Assembly (NCBI RefSeq): GCF_000764305.2
Contig: NW_025939280.1
Span: 62,001 to 126,000, forward strand
Origin: Hyalella azteca
Taxonomy: Eukaryota > Arthropoda > Malacostraca > Amphipoda > Hyalellidae
Direction of reading: 5' to 3'
Length of the DNA stretch: 64,000 nt
Part shown: one piece after another, positions 11,286 through 22,639 of the stretch
Numbering within the stretch: the stretch's first letter is position 1
How the letters are laid out: the number at the start of each line of letters is the position of its first letter
The notes under the pieces: model-generated
The model's input: the letters and a program-made list of their open reading frames with translations, nothing else
Told to the model about the DNA's origin: nothing
The model's database searches: none
Translations under genes and position numbers: made by a program

Positions 11286-11372
11286 TAACAGTAAAGTATT
11301 ATTGTTATCATTGTAAGACTGGGTAGACAACTCTCGCCGACGCTGCTTTACGTGAAAAAACGTGAAGTGCAT
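11286..11372. repeat. 87-bp direct repeat, copy 1
   Basis: This is nearly identical to 13153-13239 (six differences counted by eye), sharing GTAGACAACTCTCGCCGA and GCTGCTTTACGTGAA blocks. The copies are in the same orientation, about 1.87 kb apart, and enclose the tandem arrays between them. Confidence 0.8.
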
Positions 11373-12380
11373 CCTTTATGCTTACTTTCAAGTGATATTC
11401 ATCAGTGAAACGCATAAAATCTTCAAAATAATCATAATGTATGTCAAAAGTTTTGCCGTAATAGCCGATCATCTTAGGAGCCTAAATTATGTGCGATTGA
11501 ACATGAATACGCAATTTGTATTTCCTTATAAAAAGACCTTCCTGAGCATCAATAAAGAATTTCTGACCCAGAAGAACGTGTTTTCTCCGATCCTTGAATA
11601 GGAAGCCATGGGATTGCAGTACATTTGTCAATCACACTTTCCGGGAATGATATTTGAATATTAATAAGGGTGAAAATAGAGTTCTGGCTCACGTGACATG
11701 AATGATACTGGGACTCACACATGGAACACGAGAACCTCTAAAGGTTTTTGAACATAAGAATGTTGTTAGAATAGTTAGGACATAAAAACTTGAATTTATT
11801 GCAGAGAAGCCCTTAACGGATTTAAAGTATACGGTTTTAACATCTAACATTTGAGTATCTCCATTTAAGAAATGTTTGGAAATTACGGTCGTAAGTAGGA
11901 AATTGCCATCGCAAATACAGTGCAAGGTAATTAAAATTTAGTTAATTTAATTTAATTTAGGGCATCATATTTCCCACTACACGTGCATCTTAAGTTAACT
12001 AGTTCTCTATTAATTTAAAATTTTAGTTGATTAACATTACATTAAGCTCATGAGCATAACTAACGTTTTTCAGTCAATTTCCCTGGTCAACGAGCTTTAG
12101 TTGATCGAGAATTGGTTTTGAATATTTTGATTTAGGTACCGGTATAAAATTGAAATCACAGATATTTTCACGCTAATTTGCAATATTATGCATTCGTTTA
12201 TAGTTTTTCTAAAGATTTTTATACCTTGAATTCAATTGAATCAAATTTAAAATAACTATATTTACTCCTCTTAAGTCAGCTGAAGTAAAATTAGCGACCT
12301 CAAGTAGTGTGTTATTGTTGACTCTGCCCGGTTAATGCTAACGCGTCTGGTAATTCTCAGACGTTTATCAAGGAGAGTAT
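11373..12380. other. AT-rich non-coding stretch
   Basis: No coding region or repeat recognised. The frames at 11362-11601 (plus) and 11689-11925 (minus) have no motif. Confidence 0.5.
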
Positions 12381-12460
12381 ACGTCAGATGAACCCCTGAC
12401 GTGTACCATGCGAAATTGACGTAAAGCTTTTGCCTGACGTCTCCTCCGCACATCTGACGT
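12381..12460. promoter_or_regulatory. Cluster of five TGACGT motifs
   Basis: TGACGT occurs at 12397, 12417, 12435 and 12455, spaced 20, 18 and 20 bases, plus one reverse copy (ACGTCA) at 12381. TGACGT is the core half-site bound by CREB/ATF-type bZIP factors. The regular spacing could equally reflect a decayed 20-bp tandem repeat. No transcript is identified nearby. Confidence 0.35.
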
Positions 12461-12538
12461 CTGGGCTCGGCTAAGCCTCCTTATCTGAGATCCCGACTCC
12501 TGCTGCGACGCCTGAGACACCAGGGCAAGGATTGCCTG

Positions 12539-12744
12539 CTCTTCATCTAGGTTACGCTTGATGTCTGCTCTTCAATTAGGATGCGCTTGATGTCTGCTCT
12601 TCAACTAGGATGCGCTTGATGTCTGCTCTTCAACTAGGATACGCTTGATATTGATGTCTGCTCTTCAACTAGGATGCGCTTGATGTCTGCTCTTCAACTA
12701 GGATGCGCTTGATGTCTGCTCTTCAACTAGGATGCGCTTGATGT
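12539..12744. repeat. 29-bp minisatellite, seven copies
   Basis: Units start at 12539, 12568, 12597, 12626, 12661, 12690 and 12719. Each reads CTCTTCAACTAGGATGCGCT then TGATGTCTG. The fourth unit has a 6-bp internal duplication. Copies are highly similar, so the array is young. Confidence 0.95.
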
Positions 12745-12995
12745 CATCCAAGATATTGAACGATAATCGAGGTTATAATAAAAATATTGTACTATAAGTG
12801 ACGGAATGATCAAGATATTGTGTTATAATTTTCAAAATAATCAAGATGTTGTACTATAATTGAGAAAAAAGTCAAGGTATTTACTATAATTGACGAAATA
12901 ATGTGGATAATGTACTATTATTGAAAAAATAATCAAGATCTAGCACTATAATTGACGAAATAATCAAGACATTGTACTATAATTGACCAAAAATT
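12745..12995. repeat. Degenerate ~31-bp minisatellite
   Basis: Six to seven diverged copies of a unit close to AATCAAGATATTGTACTATA plus ATTGACGAAAT. It directly follows the 29-bp array. Confidence 0.8.
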
Positions 12996-13152
12996 ATTGA
13001 ATTTCCACTAGAATACCTCACTACTTTACTGTTTTGCATTACTTATTTACACTAGAATACGCCGCAGTCGATATGAACAAAACATTTTTTTTGTCTTCAA
13101 AATTATTCAATTTTTCTATTCGAGTATACTTTAATCCCTTCAAAAAACATAA

Positions 13153-13239
13153 TAACAATGAAGTATTATTGTTATCATTGCAAGACTAGGTAGACAACTC
13201 TCGCCGAAGCTGCTTTACGTGAAGAAACATGAAGTGCAT
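13153..13239. repeat. 87-bp direct repeat, copy 2
   Basis: This is the partner of 11286-11372, same orientation. After GAAGTGCAT the flanks of the two copies differ, so the duplicated segment has defined edges. Confidence 0.8.
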
Positions 13240-14554
13240 GTGAAATTATAAAATTTAAACTATATAGTATATATGGAACAAGTCTGACCGTAAATTTCTC
13301 TGAAATCAAATATTCATGAGAAATGTTTTGATACCATCACCTTAGACTTCAGCATCTCTCTCACACATCGTAATTCATTTATTGTAATATTTTTTCCCAG
13401 TGATTGATTGATAATTTATAAGTTTCTGGCGTCTAATTCATGCAATATTCGCTAGACGTGGAAGGCGGAAGAGATTAACTGAAGCTGAGATGTTGATTCA
13501 GCGTCAACAGAACCGCGTGAGCGCTCCTCGTTATCTATACTCGTATCAACCCATTTTAAGACAAGTCCAAGCTAGAATATATTTTTATTTATTTCTCACA
13601 ATAGTCGAAAAGTCTCTGTTCTCAAGTTGATCGTATAGATCAACTGGCGTAATTATCTAGATTAATAATCGTGGCTTATTAACCTATTAATCTATAAATT
13701 TTTCCCATGACATAATTATTACTGTCTGGCAATGAATATCGTAAATGGAGCCGCATCATAAATTTTATATTTTGTAATAATTATATAGTGCCAATTTCCT
13801 TATTATATAGTATTTTTGTATAGTGACAACTTCATTTGCAAAATTTGGTTTGCATTTTCAGAGAATTTTTTCAGAGATATATTTTAATGTAATGCTGGCT
13901 AATACTTTGCAGTAAATTTCAACGTTATGTACCGAGTTAAAAGTATAGTTAGCTTTAACGACATTAATAGAAAAAGTTGAATCTTAAGATGCATCGAGTT
14001 ATATAGTTGAATCCAACATTAAAGTAAATAATGCCAAACCTTGAAATTCTAAATACATGGCGATTTTAAAGTAGAGTTAAATATCATATCAGATTAACAG
14101 AAATTCTCGTGGAAATTAGCCATCAGGTCTTAGAATTACCCTCAGGGTAATATCTATGTATTTATTATTAGTTCTACCATTGCCCTGAGAGGGTAAAGGG
14201 TGAGTGGTTATTATTGGAGCCGTAGTATCTGCCTACCCATCATTTGATGGGAGAGAAATGATCAGTTATTTCAGTAAACGCGCTCAATTGAATGGCATTG
14301 CGTTGTCTGTTATCACAAGAAGCACTCTAGATTGTTAGTGAAAACGTTCCGTGCTTTGACAACGAACTCCAGCAATTGTGCGACTTAAATTTTGAACCGT
14401 TCCTGTTGGCAGAAGGAGAGGTCGGAAACCTAGCTTAGCTGCTTCTTATATATCATATTTTCAATTTTTCCATTTATTATAATACTTTATATGTCGTCCG
14501 GTGAACATTGAAAATAAGTAATTCAAAACAATAAGGAAGCAACAATATGATTAA
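13240..14554. other. AT-rich non-coding stretch
   Basis: No gene recognised. A small palindrome ATTACCCTCAGGGTAAT lies near 14135 and a related CCCTGAGAGGGT about 45 bases on. Confidence 0.5.
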
Positions 14555-14575
14555 ATAATAATAATAATAATAACG
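14555..14575. repeat. (TAA)n microsatellite
   Basis: Short run of about seven TAA/ATA trinucleotides. Confidence 0.9.
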
Positions 14576-15654
14576 CAGTAATGATTATAAATTGGGATAG
14601 TGTTTGTGTTACGCTTCTGTTTCCATTCAAACAGTTTCCGTTCAAACAAGTGGAAGGTAAACAAAGTGGATTTTTGGTGTTGCCTGGTACTGAATAATTT
14701 TGCTGAATCGCACTTATGTAATTCCGTACACTCTATGTAATTCAGAAGAAACTCTTCCATAAAAATATATTTATGTTACAAGCATTTTAAAAATTTTTTA
14801 TAAAATGTCATACTAATGATTTTTATCTCGAATTGTTACCCTCTATTGACAGTTCAACGAGGGACAGTCTTTTTCCCGCTTGCATTCTCAACCTTCCTCC
14901 GTCGCGCTTGTGTACGAAAAACGGCGGTATAATTTTTTGGTGAATAAATATTTCAGCATTTAAATCTTAGTAAACCTTTGGGAATGGATTAAAAATCACT
15001 TTGTTAGAAATCTGTGTTTCTTTTCGTGTGTGTGGGAACAGAAGAACAGTATTTGCACGTCGAGTGCAGTAAAGTTTGGATCAACTATCGAGGATTTTGA
15101 TCAAACAAAAAGAAACGCGTTTGATGAAACTTGGTACACATGTCAATCTATTTCAGGAGTCAAGAGAGGACAAAATATTCTTGAACTATAACATTGCTGT
15201 ATTGTCAATATAACGATACTGACGCGTCACTGAAACGGATCAAGAGAGAACAATTTCAGTGAAATATCGAAAAGTTTTTTTTTCTTATTACACTGCACCA
15301 GAATTTTTTCAGTCTATATCATAATGATGCATTTTATTTTATAATTTAGAGTTTAGACTAATTATGCTAATAAAACTTATGTTTTTTACAAGTTAAGAAG
15401 TTTATTAAATATTTTCATGCAATATACAATCCCTAGCAATCCCTTATTTTTAGTTTATTTTATATTCTTTTTTATTTATTCTTGTATACTAATAGGACCA
15501 ATAATTAACTCCTTTCTAGGCATGGGAATTTATTAAATCGTTCTATGCACTAAATCTTCTTCCAACTATTCAAAATTTGCAACGGAAAATTCAAAATATG
15601 TTGAAAATCTCATTTTTGAAATATTGAGGTATTAATTTTTTTTTTCAATTGAAA
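14576..15654. other. AT-rich non-coding stretch
   Basis: Nothing recognised. Confidence 0.5.
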
Positions 15655-16010
15655 GATTTGCACCAATACGTAGACTCGCATTTATGAGATGGCTGTGTCA
15701 TTTCGAAGATTTAATTTGTGAAATATTGAAATATTAATTTCTTTCTGAATATTTGATTAACATTTGCATAAACATGCTGACGCATATCAGTGAGACAGCA
15801 GAGTCACATGAAAATTCATTTTCTACAACGAAGAATTGAAATTTGTTGAATAAACACGTAGCAGTGTATTCTAAACCACGGCAGTGTCATTTTGAAAAAA
15901 AAAATTTGCTGAAAATTTTAAATAATGATTCTTCTGCAATGAATATTTGCAAAAGGCTTGCACCAACGTGTATCCATGAGACGGCAGTGTCAGGCCCAGC
16001 AGTACTTCCC
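15655..16010. repeat. Degenerate ~110-bp repeats
   Basis: Diverged copies share blocks like TTGCACCAA(t)ACGT, CCATGAGACGG and CAGTGTCATTTTGAA, seen near 15660, 15770, 15860 and 15955. The 70-codon plus-strand frame starting at 15958 begins inside this repeat. It continues to 16170 with a charged, Ser/Glu/Lys-rich sequence but no recognisable domain. Confidence 0.45.
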
Positions 16011-16170
16011 CCGCGAAAACCGTTCAAGTGACAGTAAAGAGGAAGAGTTTTTCAGACAGCTCAGCCCAAAAGAGTCAAACTCAAAAGAAATCTTCGAACG
16101 CAAGAATGAAACTTTGACGTTCCGCAATGCATTTTGCGAGATGTTTTTCGCAAACTTTACATGGATTTAG

Positions 16171-16993
16171 ACGATCGAGCTTCTGCGTCAGATGTGTAAA
16201 GAAATGGCCACGGATACAAGATTTTTTTACAAAAATGCTCTTGACGCATTTTTTTATTTTATTTCTATTGACTTGAGAATAATTTTTTCAGCAAAGAATG
16301 AAAAGGAAACGAAATAGAGCTTAAAAATTCTACTAAGTAAGGATTGTTTTCAAAACCACGACGTGTTCTGCTTTTAAGATGAAGAGCTCCGTGGGTTGTG
16401 TAATTAAGTTTTTTTAGGCTAGGACGCATTTTTTCTGAAAAAATTTTCCGTTGGATAATATCTTAACCAATAAAATTAAATAGTAAATAAAATAAAGAAA
16501 AATGTGAAAAATCCAGAACACGTAGCAAATGAAATTCCTGCAAAATTAAATATCGGTCAATTTTCGCGTAATCATTCGAGGTCGAGTGGTAAAAATATCG
16601 CTTAAGTTATGCGAAAATGGAAGCATGTTTTGTTATAATTCTAGATCATTTTAGAAGCCATACAAACTGAAATTATTCTTCAATAATTATATAATAATGT
16701 TGCCACGGCGGGATCGACGCATTTCCGAAATCCCGAGTTTTCATCCATACAAATATCATATTTCAGTTTTATGATGATTGACGACTTTTTAAAACGTCCG
16801 CAAAAACAAAAAATTTTTTATCAACGATGTTCGTTTACAAAGATCTGATTAATAGAGCAACCGACAGCAGTCTAATATTTATTAATACAAGCGGCTGAAA
16901 ATAGAGAATCTTTTTTATAAATTCAATTAATTTAATAAATTTTAAACACGAGATTTTTTGGGGATGAACACAACGCCAAGAGATCTTTTGGGG
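16171..16993. other. AT-rich non-coding stretch
   Basis: Nothing recognised. Confidence 0.5.
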
Positions 16994-17170
16994 CACTACC
17001 AATACCAATAAAAATGAATGAGTCATATTGTTAAATAATGACACACTTTCTGATTGACAGCACGATTGGACGTATGCATCCTTTCATTAGACTAAACTGA
17101 GTAAGGATGACTCACACAAGGGGAAAAGTATGCCACTATTAGGACAAAATCTCACTCATTTCTCTGAGTG
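16994..17170 (+). mobile_element. MITE family A copy
   Basis: The left terminus is diverged (CACTACC near 16994, then AATGAATGAGTCATATTGTT). Core AAACTGAGTAAGGATGACTC; right end ACAAAATCTCACTCATTTCT then CTGAGTG intact. Confidence 0.75.
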
Positions 17171-17284
17171 TGAAGGTCGCGATATAGGCACGTCATGAGC
17201 GTCGTTTTGTGGAATCGTTCACGCCGTCGGCCGCACGAAATGCCATCAGTTTCATCCCAAGACCCGGGCTTAAATTTCGAGAGC

Positions 17285-17760
17285 TTCCGATACCCGGATT
17301 ATTTTCAAGCCGAAGCCGTGATTGTTGATGCGAAATTGGTTTCAAAATCAGTGTTACGAGCAGAAAGTGTGTCAATATTTGAACAAAGCGGTCCATTTGT
17401 TTTTATGAGTGATATGACTGCAATTTTGATCCAAATATTCGGTTTCTCCCGATACAGGATTATTGTCAAAATTAAGAATGATTGTTCATTAATCTTATGA
17501 TTTTGACTAAGCCTTGTTTCAATGCTTGTTCACTCGAAATTAGGTGCATCATATACATGGATTATTTTGACGTCTGAGCCTCGATTGTTGATTCAAAATT
17601 ATTTTTTATATTGTCGGATAATTTTTAACCCTGAGTCTCGATTAATAATTAGAAGTTGGGTTCCTCCTATGCACGGATTATTTTCAAGTCTAATCCTTAA
17701 TTGTTTATTCAAAATTGGTTCTAACCTAAAGTAGATTTCATATATAAGAATATATTCCAG
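17285..17760. repeat. Degenerate ~60-75-bp repeats
   Basis: Blocks like GGATTATTTTCAAG, GATTGTTGAT and TCAAAATTGGTT recur near 17295, 17460, 17555, 17610 and 17680. They generate plus-strand frames (17195-17500, 17522-17734) with no protein motif. Confidence 0.5.
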
Positions 17761-18116
17761 ATAATTGTCTTTCCGTCTTTCTGATTCGTTGGTTATTTTT
17801 AGCCGTAGCTTTTATTCATGAATAAGGAAGGAGTATCGACAACAACCGGGTTTTTTGAAGCCCAAGGCTACATTTTTTAATCTGAAAGGTGTGACCGTTA
17901 CTAACAACTATTTAAGTACATTCAAAATTTGGTCATTTAAAATATTCTTGAGAAGTAAAAGTAGTGCTGGGCGCTCAGTGCTGCATTTATTTGATGAAGA
18001 GATCTTCATGCAGCTTTCTTGAGAGAATAAAACTTTAGCGTTAGGATTAAGATAGGATTTAAGATAGGATTTGTGAAGTCCGAGAAAACCCTCTGAGCCT
18101 TCAATATTGGAGGCTA

Positions 18117-18245
18117 CACTCAAAACATGATTGGGTCATGGTGTCCAAAGTGTGACACTCTTTACACATGGTACTAATACGTCCTATTAGCGAACCAAAT
18201 ATGGTCAGGATGACCCATACGAGGAGAAAAAGTTCATCTTTATTT
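18117..18245 (+). mobile_element. MITE family A, 3'-truncated copy
   Basis: Left end CACTCAAAACATGATTGGGT then GTCCAAAGTGTGACAC. The core contains the perfect GGTCA-GGA-TGACC palindrome at 18204-18216. Similarity stops before the right terminus, where AT-rich sequence begins. Confidence 0.7.
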
Positions 18246-18368
18246 TCAAAAATTAAAAAAAATTATTATATTAAGATACAAATATTAAAAAATTATTAAA
18301 TATGAAATAATAAATGTATACATAAATGCAAATAAATAAATCTTGGATCCAGGCCTAAGGAAATTCAG

Positions 18369-18611
18369 AAGCCTGCCACGAAAACCTGGCTTACAGTGGT
18401 TCAGGAAATACACCAAGAAGCCCCACGCATCGGTATTTTTTGTGTGTAAATTCCTTTGCATGTGCGTATTTGAAATTCCGATGCAATTTCCATTTTAATT
18501 ACAGACTGGAGTCGCTTACCAACCCGAGGCAAGTCCGTGACAAATAGAATGTCTTGCTTCGATGAGAAAAATTATTTCAGCGTCCAAAATGATGCTTCAG
18601 AGTTTAAATAA
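18369..18611 (+). other. Weak candidate two-exon coding pocket
   Basis: An AATTCAG acceptor-like site precedes 21 open codons starting KPATKTWLTVVQEIHQEAPR, ending at ATCG|GTATTT (18432/18433). A 72-bp AT-rich stretch ends TTTTAATTACAG (18504). The frame then resumes in phase for 34 codons to TAA at 18609-18611. Against this, a second plus-strand frame (ILDPGLRKFRSLPRKPGLQW...) runs through the first part unspliced, and no domain is recognised in either. The splice interpretation is an inference from consensus matches only. Confidence 0.2.
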
Positions 18612-19106
18612 TATTGAGAACAACGATGTTACGGAAGCATCAGTGAACCTCTGGGGAATGGGTCGCTAATGTTTAATGAGTTTTTCATGAATAAATGCAC
18701 CTCACTCTTCGAATTCTCTGAGATGAGTGAATAATGGCTATGAAGTTCATGAAAATTCCCAGTCAATTGGTTGTGTTCAATGTATTAATCAAGATGGTAG
18801 AAGGGCGGAATGGAATTACTGAATTCAACTGTTAGGAAATTAAAGCGGAAACTAAGACATTATCATCCGCTCAATGTGTATTAATTTAACTTTTAAGTTT
18901 AGGTATCATATAATTAATCAGTCTTTTAAAGACAAATTAAAATTAACGGCACAGTCGCCCATGAATGAGCGTTAGGTTAAAAAAAATTTTAATTAAACTT
19001 TAATTTAATTTTTAATTGTTTAAAAATATTAAATGTGACTTACAGATAGTTTTTTTCAGTAGTCTTTTTTAGGACGAATTTCAGACTTGAATTGGAAGGT
19101 TCAGCG
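18612..19106. other. AT-rich non-coding stretch
   Basis: Nothing recognised. Confidence 0.5.
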
Positions 19107-19172
19107 CACTAGTTAGAAAAAAATCGGTCATATTGTTCAAATAGCGACACACTTTCTTGCCCATACCGTGAT
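19107..19172 (+). mobile_element. MITE family A, left-end fragment
   Basis: Only the left terminus and the block TCATATTGTTCAAATAGCGA followed by CACACTTTCTTGCCC remain. Confidence 0.65.
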
Positions 19173-20530
19173 GTAAGGTGATGTATTTGGTGTATGAAGA
19201 TGAGTGTCCTATATTATGATGTGCCTGATGTATGGGGATGTATGTGATAAATGATGATGGCTGGAATTTGGTTAAGAAATGTAAGCCTGAGTCACGGCGG
19301 AATTAACCACTTCTGTCATGGCCAGATCTGTCTGATAATAAATTATAGACCAGACCTGTGAGTCTCTCGTAGAAAATGAGTTAATTTTGTGAGATCCTAG
19401 TAATGATATTCAAACGCAAGAACTGAAAATATGATTTATTTAATATCAACGGTGATGAGGACAAAATATGAAATAATTTGTATGACAGCAAAAGTTTTAA
19501 TGTTTTCTTAAATATTGAAATATCATAGTTTCAATATTTAATATATTTAATAATATTAATATATAATATATATTTAATATTAATATATATTTAATATTTA
19601 TCAATATTTAATATCATTTAATAATCACAATAGCTTAGATTGTATTTCTGCAATGCCTATTTACATCACGAACTTCGTTTCAGAATCACGATTTTTTGAT
19701 TCATTTTCTTGGCATTACAAAAATTGCGAACCATGAATTGGCGTTGATATTTCTTTAATATCCGAGGTACTGAATCAAATAACCTTCAAGGGACATGATA
19801 TTATATTCTAATTGACGCTATAACTGCCCAAAGATCGTGTTGAGGCGCTAATTTTGCAATGAGCAGATGTTTCCAAGAAGGCAACGTATTAATATGTACA
19901 ATATCACAACTAGTGAATGAATAAAGATAATTGCGAATGAATGAAAAAAGAATTAAAAATAGGAAGGATTTGTAACATTTGCGTTTAAAATTATTTTTAA
20001 AAGGATGAGCAGATCTGCTATTCTTTAATCTGTTATTTGAATGGAGTTTTAGAACGTCTGTTACACGAAGCCAGAAATTCATGTGGCAGCGCTTAAAATG
20101 ATTGCTAGCCTGTCTCCGGCAGACATGGCTCCCAGCAATTATATTTCAATTTGATAAAATTCTTTATTTTATTCCTGAAATTGTGATTCGGCGCTGGAGA
20201 GCTATTCAGCTGAAAGTCAATGCATGTTTCGAAATGCGGATTTGCTGAAAAATGGAATGAATTGCGTTTACCGGATTCTGCATACGTCACGATTAGTATT
20301 GAACCCTTAAAGTTGAAAAATATTTCACGAACAATTTTTTCAATATTAATTATATAGCCAGTAACTATTTATGTCATGTTTGAGAGAAAGAATCCATTCC
20401 ATCCCATAATCTATAATGACATCGGGATGCCAATAAACACACTAGTATGTACCCAAAATATTTTACATTTAGGCATTCAGCTGAAATATTTTGACAATAT
20501 TTCATAAAGTTCATTTCTCATAATGCCTTT
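19173..20530. other. AT-rich non-coding stretch
   Basis: No gene recognised. 19505-19620 is a run of ATATTTAATATTAAT-like sequence, almost pure A/T. A small GATGTA-type repeat occurs near 19170-19240. Confidence 0.5.
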
Positions 20531-20650
20531 TTAGCGCATTTTCTCATGGAAAAAATGCACTATTGTGCTCGCCATGTTCGTCTGTCCGTCCGTTACTTCA
20601 TGTTTTCGTCGACGAGAAAATGTCACTCTCTGCAGTGATTACTGAGTTAA
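20531..20650 (-). mobile_element. MITE family B copy
   Basis: Starts TAGCGCATTTTCTCATGG and ends GTTTTCGTCGACGAGAAAAT followed by CTCTCTGCAGTG. Between them lie CGCCATGTTCGTCTGTCCGT repeats. Family B is about 110-150 bp, non-coding, with AGCGCATTTTCTC / GAGAAAATGCGCT inverted ends and an internal GGAC(G)GAC-rich stretch. Confidence 0.75.
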
Positions 20651-21368
20651 ATTTTTAAATATCTATACCTGAAATGTAGTATAAAATTTTCTCCATAAAT
20701 ATATAAACCTCCCTACTTCATTTCAGCGGTTGAGCACTCAATCCCAACAGTGAATATTTGACAAGCTGCTCGCAAAATGCACGGAACATCGATTTTCGAT
20801 ATGATTTTTGACGGGTTGTCAATGGCAATGTTCTGCCAATGTGGTATCATGAGGCCAATAAACTGGAACAGTAAACTTGGGGAGGAGGAAACAATGGGGA
20901 GGGGGGAGAACAAAACAATTCGAGCTTTTTAACGTACTCGAGTCTCCCCTAAATAATTAACAATGATTAGGGAACGACGCTGTAAAATGGAAATTTTTTG
21001 CCTAAAAATTATTTTATGTTTTAAATCGTAGCATGCTTGGGAAATGAAGAGAATGAAAATCAGACAGTGAAAATTAACTCATGATTGAAAAAGATACCAG
21101 CATTAATACTGCGCGAATTTTCCTTTCGCAAACAAAGTTTTCGGCTAACCCACCGGATTTTTTCACTCAAAATGGTAAGCAATGCAAGGAAAATCCTTAC
21201 GACGCCTTTCAAATTTGTGAGTGAACTCGCACACGAGCCTTGGATTCTTCTCCCGTGTTTCTCGATACTAACTTTCAGAGATAAATGTAGCAATTTTTCA
21301 CGGCCTGATTGTGGAGTTTCATAAAAAACGTGTAGTGAACAGGGTGCCGTTCTCTATATCGTCATCCG
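20651..21368. other. Non-coding stretch
   Basis: Nothing recognised. The overlapping frames at 21060-21324 on both strands have no motif. Confidence 0.45.
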
Positions 21369-21660
21369 TATGGCGGGGCGAAAAAGCTGTGTCTGCCGCA
21401 AAACAAAATACCACTCAAAAGAGCTTGAGCTTAAATTGCTTCCGCGGGTCGTAGAATTTGCCGTGCAAAAAAGTGATTGAGGGCCGAGCCACCTTTGATA
21501 TGCAAATGACATTGCCGGCAGAATTGCACACAAATAAATTCCAGAAAAGTTGTTCGTACCTTCAACGAGAGGCCGGCTTCTGCTGCCTCCAACTTGGCGC
21601 GGTCGTATGAGGCGGGCAAAATTCCCCTGATTTACATCCAATAAAAATGCACTGGTTCCT
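21369..21660. other. GC-rich pocket, possible conserved element or exon
   Basis: The pocket is much GC-richer than its surroundings and holds frames on both strands. On the minus strand, 21560-21626 is bracketed by an AAATCAG acceptor-like and an AAG|GTACGA donor-like site and reads, in one frame, ILPASYDRAKLEAAEAGLSL. The 114-codon minus frame over 21354-21698 is an alternative. A SOX/POU-like motif lies at 21493-21507. It could be an exon, a regulatory element or neither. Confidence 0.25.
21493..21507 (+). promoter_or_regulatory. SOX-POU composite-like motif
   Basis: CTTTGATATGCAAAT differs by one base from the SOX-POU composite CTTTGTTATGCAAAT, with the POU octamer half ATGCAAAT intact. 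Function is inferred from motif similarity only. Confidence 0.35.
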
Positions 21661-21699
21661 CCATCCTCCGGTAAGAATTTTACATATAAGAATTTCACA

Positions 21700-22625
21700 A
21701 TATTGATTTACTATTCACACAGGTCGGTATACCGTGAAATTGGGTTCTTCAATATCATAAATGCTATTTGCATTGCCCGTGTGCAAAATTTTTTCATTGT
21801 GCTTAGAATTGTTAGTTTTTTGAAAAAGGTCCTATTTTATTTTCATGCAATATTAAAAATTGACTGAATGTGAGCAAACGTTCGAAGGCAACGCTCAGTT
21901 TTACTATGATGCCTCTTTTTTAAATTCAAAAATCATTTTTCATGTTCTTGAAATTCATTACAATTGTTTTATAACAAACGGAAATTCAATTAAACACTCA
22001 AAAATTTTTCAAAAATATTATTTTATGGACATAATTTTACCTATGATAGAGCGTTCGAAAATGAATTATGTATGATATCAAGACGTCCCTGATCTTCTAT
22101 CGTGTGATTTGTGATCATCAGCACGTAAGTGTAATCATTTTCTTCATTTTCACTGAATGTTTCATGTTGATGACGTCGCCTTGCGTGAAGCTTGGAGCAG
22201 CAACTTTGGCCAGAAACTGCTTAGTTGAAAACTGCCATCCATCTTGGAAAGCGGTCGGTCATCTAGAATTCAGGGCACTCGACAGATTTTAGCTCATTTT
22301 AAAGTTAGGCATGGGAATACGATGTTCACTGCATCATAAATGTATAATAAAAAAGCGTACTTGATTGCTACAAGTAATTATTAGGAAGATTTAAGAATTA
22401 CTTGAATATGAAGTATTTTTTATATGTTATTTTGTTCAATACTATCTTAATGCCTATATTATGTTATAATAGTGCCTACTCTAAATATAACCTATAAAAT
22501 GTTTAACAAATAACGAGTACGATTACTGCTGATTGATACACAAACCTTTCTTCAAAAGTCGGTTTCAACGATACTTATACTAATAAAAATTTTCATGATG
22601 TTGATTATCTTCGAGTCCTGGTCAC
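21700..22625. other. AT-rich non-coding stretch
   Basis: Nothing recognised. The 71- and 74-codon frames at 21860-22292 have no motif. Confidence 0.5.
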
Positions 22626-22639
22626 GCCAGGAATGCCTT

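Noticed and set aside
21354..21698. 114-codon minus-strand frame as a gene
   Set aside because: No motif; overlapping frames on both strands are similarly open, so only a GC-rich pocket with weak exon signals is reported.
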